From Scedosporium boydii (taxonomy: Eukaryota > Ascomycota > Sordariomycetes > Microascales > Microascaceae): a DNA stretch of 19,611 bases. The stretch covers positions 1 through 19,611 of the forward strand of contig NJFT01000385.1 in the NCBI GenBank assembly GCA_002221725.1. Reading direction: 5' to 3'. Positions 18,873 through 19,611 of this stretch are shown piece after piece. How positions within the stretch are numbered: position 1 is the first letter of the stretch; each line of letters opens with the position of its first letter. Below the pieces are notes generated by a model. The model searched no databases, had not been told where the DNA came from, and worked only from the letters and a program-made list of their open reading frames with translations. The translations under genes and the position numbers were made by a program.

Positions 18873-19501
18873 GGCGGAGGGGGGCTGACACGTCGTCCCC
18901 TGCGCTCGAAATCTGGGGGATCGGATCCGGAGCCGAAGAGGAGGGAATAAACGAACTGGCCTGCCATCCGAATCCCCTCTTTTTATCATTGCCTTGGATG
19001 CTGCGACCCGATAGCCCCTAAGTCAGCACCTGATTCGTCCATGCTGGTCTTTTGCCTGGTCACGACACAGTAGGCCTAGCGCGGAGGCCAATCTGTGATC
19101 TAGGCCTGATCTGGTCTTCATGCGGGGCAGTTCCCAGAGAAAATGGAGACCTTATCAGGGGCTCCATGTCTACCCCGGATATTGTCGTTATTCCCGAGTG
19201 CAGTAGCGCCTGGCTAACTCGACAAGGGCATGTGCAATCCAATTGAGGCATGAGACCACCTTTATGACTGCGGTCATCACATGGTCCTGAGAAATCGGAG
19301 GTCAAAATTAGCCTCCGGTACCAAGCAGAGACTTGTACAATCTGTCTTCTGGTAACAGTGAGAGTCGCATGAACTGACAATAGGGGCATCAGCATATATC
19401 ATTGACGTCGACTACGAATAATAAGCACCTCTGAAGAAATTCTGCGAGATCGAGCATGCAAAGCATGAATTCGGCTAGGTAATCTGACCTTGAGTGTCGG
19501 G
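18873..19501. other. Upstream region of the large regulator, no gene seen
   Basis: This is the promoter and 5' leader side of the leftward regulator gene, ending at a transposon edge. Short open frames on both strands (19052-19395) overlap and have no recognisable domain. No clear TATA box was identified. Confidence 0.5.
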
Positions 19502-19503
19502 TA

Positions 19504-19611
19504 AGTTGCCCACCCCACTTCCGGCCCCCCCCCACATTCGGCCCCCCCCAAAAACCACACCGCCATTTCGGCCCATCCAACTTCAACTTCACATTTCTCC
19601 CCCATTTCACA
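19504..19611. mobile_element. Left terminal repeat of a second TA-inserting transposon, truncated by the window edge
   Basis: After TA (19502-19503) comes AGTTGCCCACCCCACTTCCGG. It shares the AGTTG-x(2-3)-CCCC-x(0-1)-ACTT-x-CGGCC plan with the 793-bp element, and cggcc motifs recur inside it (ttccggcc, attcggcc, tttcggcc). C-runs interrupt these motifs, as in the first element. Only about 108 bp is inside the window, so length, coding capacity and the right end are unknown. It could be an autonomous pogo/Fot1-like copy or another short element. Confidence 0.65.

Overview
The window looks like an accessory stretch of a filamentous ascomycete (Pezizomycotina) chromosome. The evidence is short GT-AG introns of 49-93 nt, Zn2Cys6 regulators, a fungal drug-type MFS transporter, a fungal rhodopsin-like membrane protein and fungal transposon ends. 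The species cannot be named from the sequence. Most genes are split, so exon joins were worked out by hand from splice sites and reading phase. They are models, not transcript-proven.

Layout: (i) 1-690 (-), the 5' part of a rhodopsin-like membrane protein gene running off the left edge. (ii) About 1069-1640 (+), a decayed open frame with two internal TGA codons, cut off by (iii) a 793-bp AT-rich element at 1640-2432 with long inverted repeats and a TA duplication. (iv) About 1.1 kb without a gene, with a hairpin and a transposon-end-like remnant. (v) 3517-4963 (+), a four-exon seven-helix membrane protein. (vi) 5488-7187 (-), a four-exon Zn2Cys6 regulator. (vii) 8194-8908 (+), a small secreted cysteine-rich protein with an apparent frame problem. 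(viii) 8970-10966 (-), a six-exon DHA1-type MFS exporter. (ix) 12310-13512 (+), an intronless bacterial-type glycerate kinase. (x) 13851-14249, a solo LTR with a perfect 5-bp duplication, followed by AT-rich sequence. (xi) 14580-15581 (+), a short Zn2Cys6 protein whose first zinc ligand is Trp. (xii) 16200-18872 (-), a five-exon Zn2Cys6/Fungal_trans regulator. (xiii) From 19504, the terminal repeat of a second element related to the first.

Three Zn2Cys6 regulators, an exporter, a small kinase and two receptor-like membrane proteins could suggest a regulated local pathway. However, no polyketide synthase, NRPS, terpene cyclase, P450 or other backbone enzyme is visible, so a biosynthetic cluster is not supported. 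The plainest reading is a transposon-bearing, gene-poor accessory region with several decaying genes. I found no convincing new system. The best leads are the Trp-substituted zinc cluster gene, the related terminal-repeat elements, and the broken genes.
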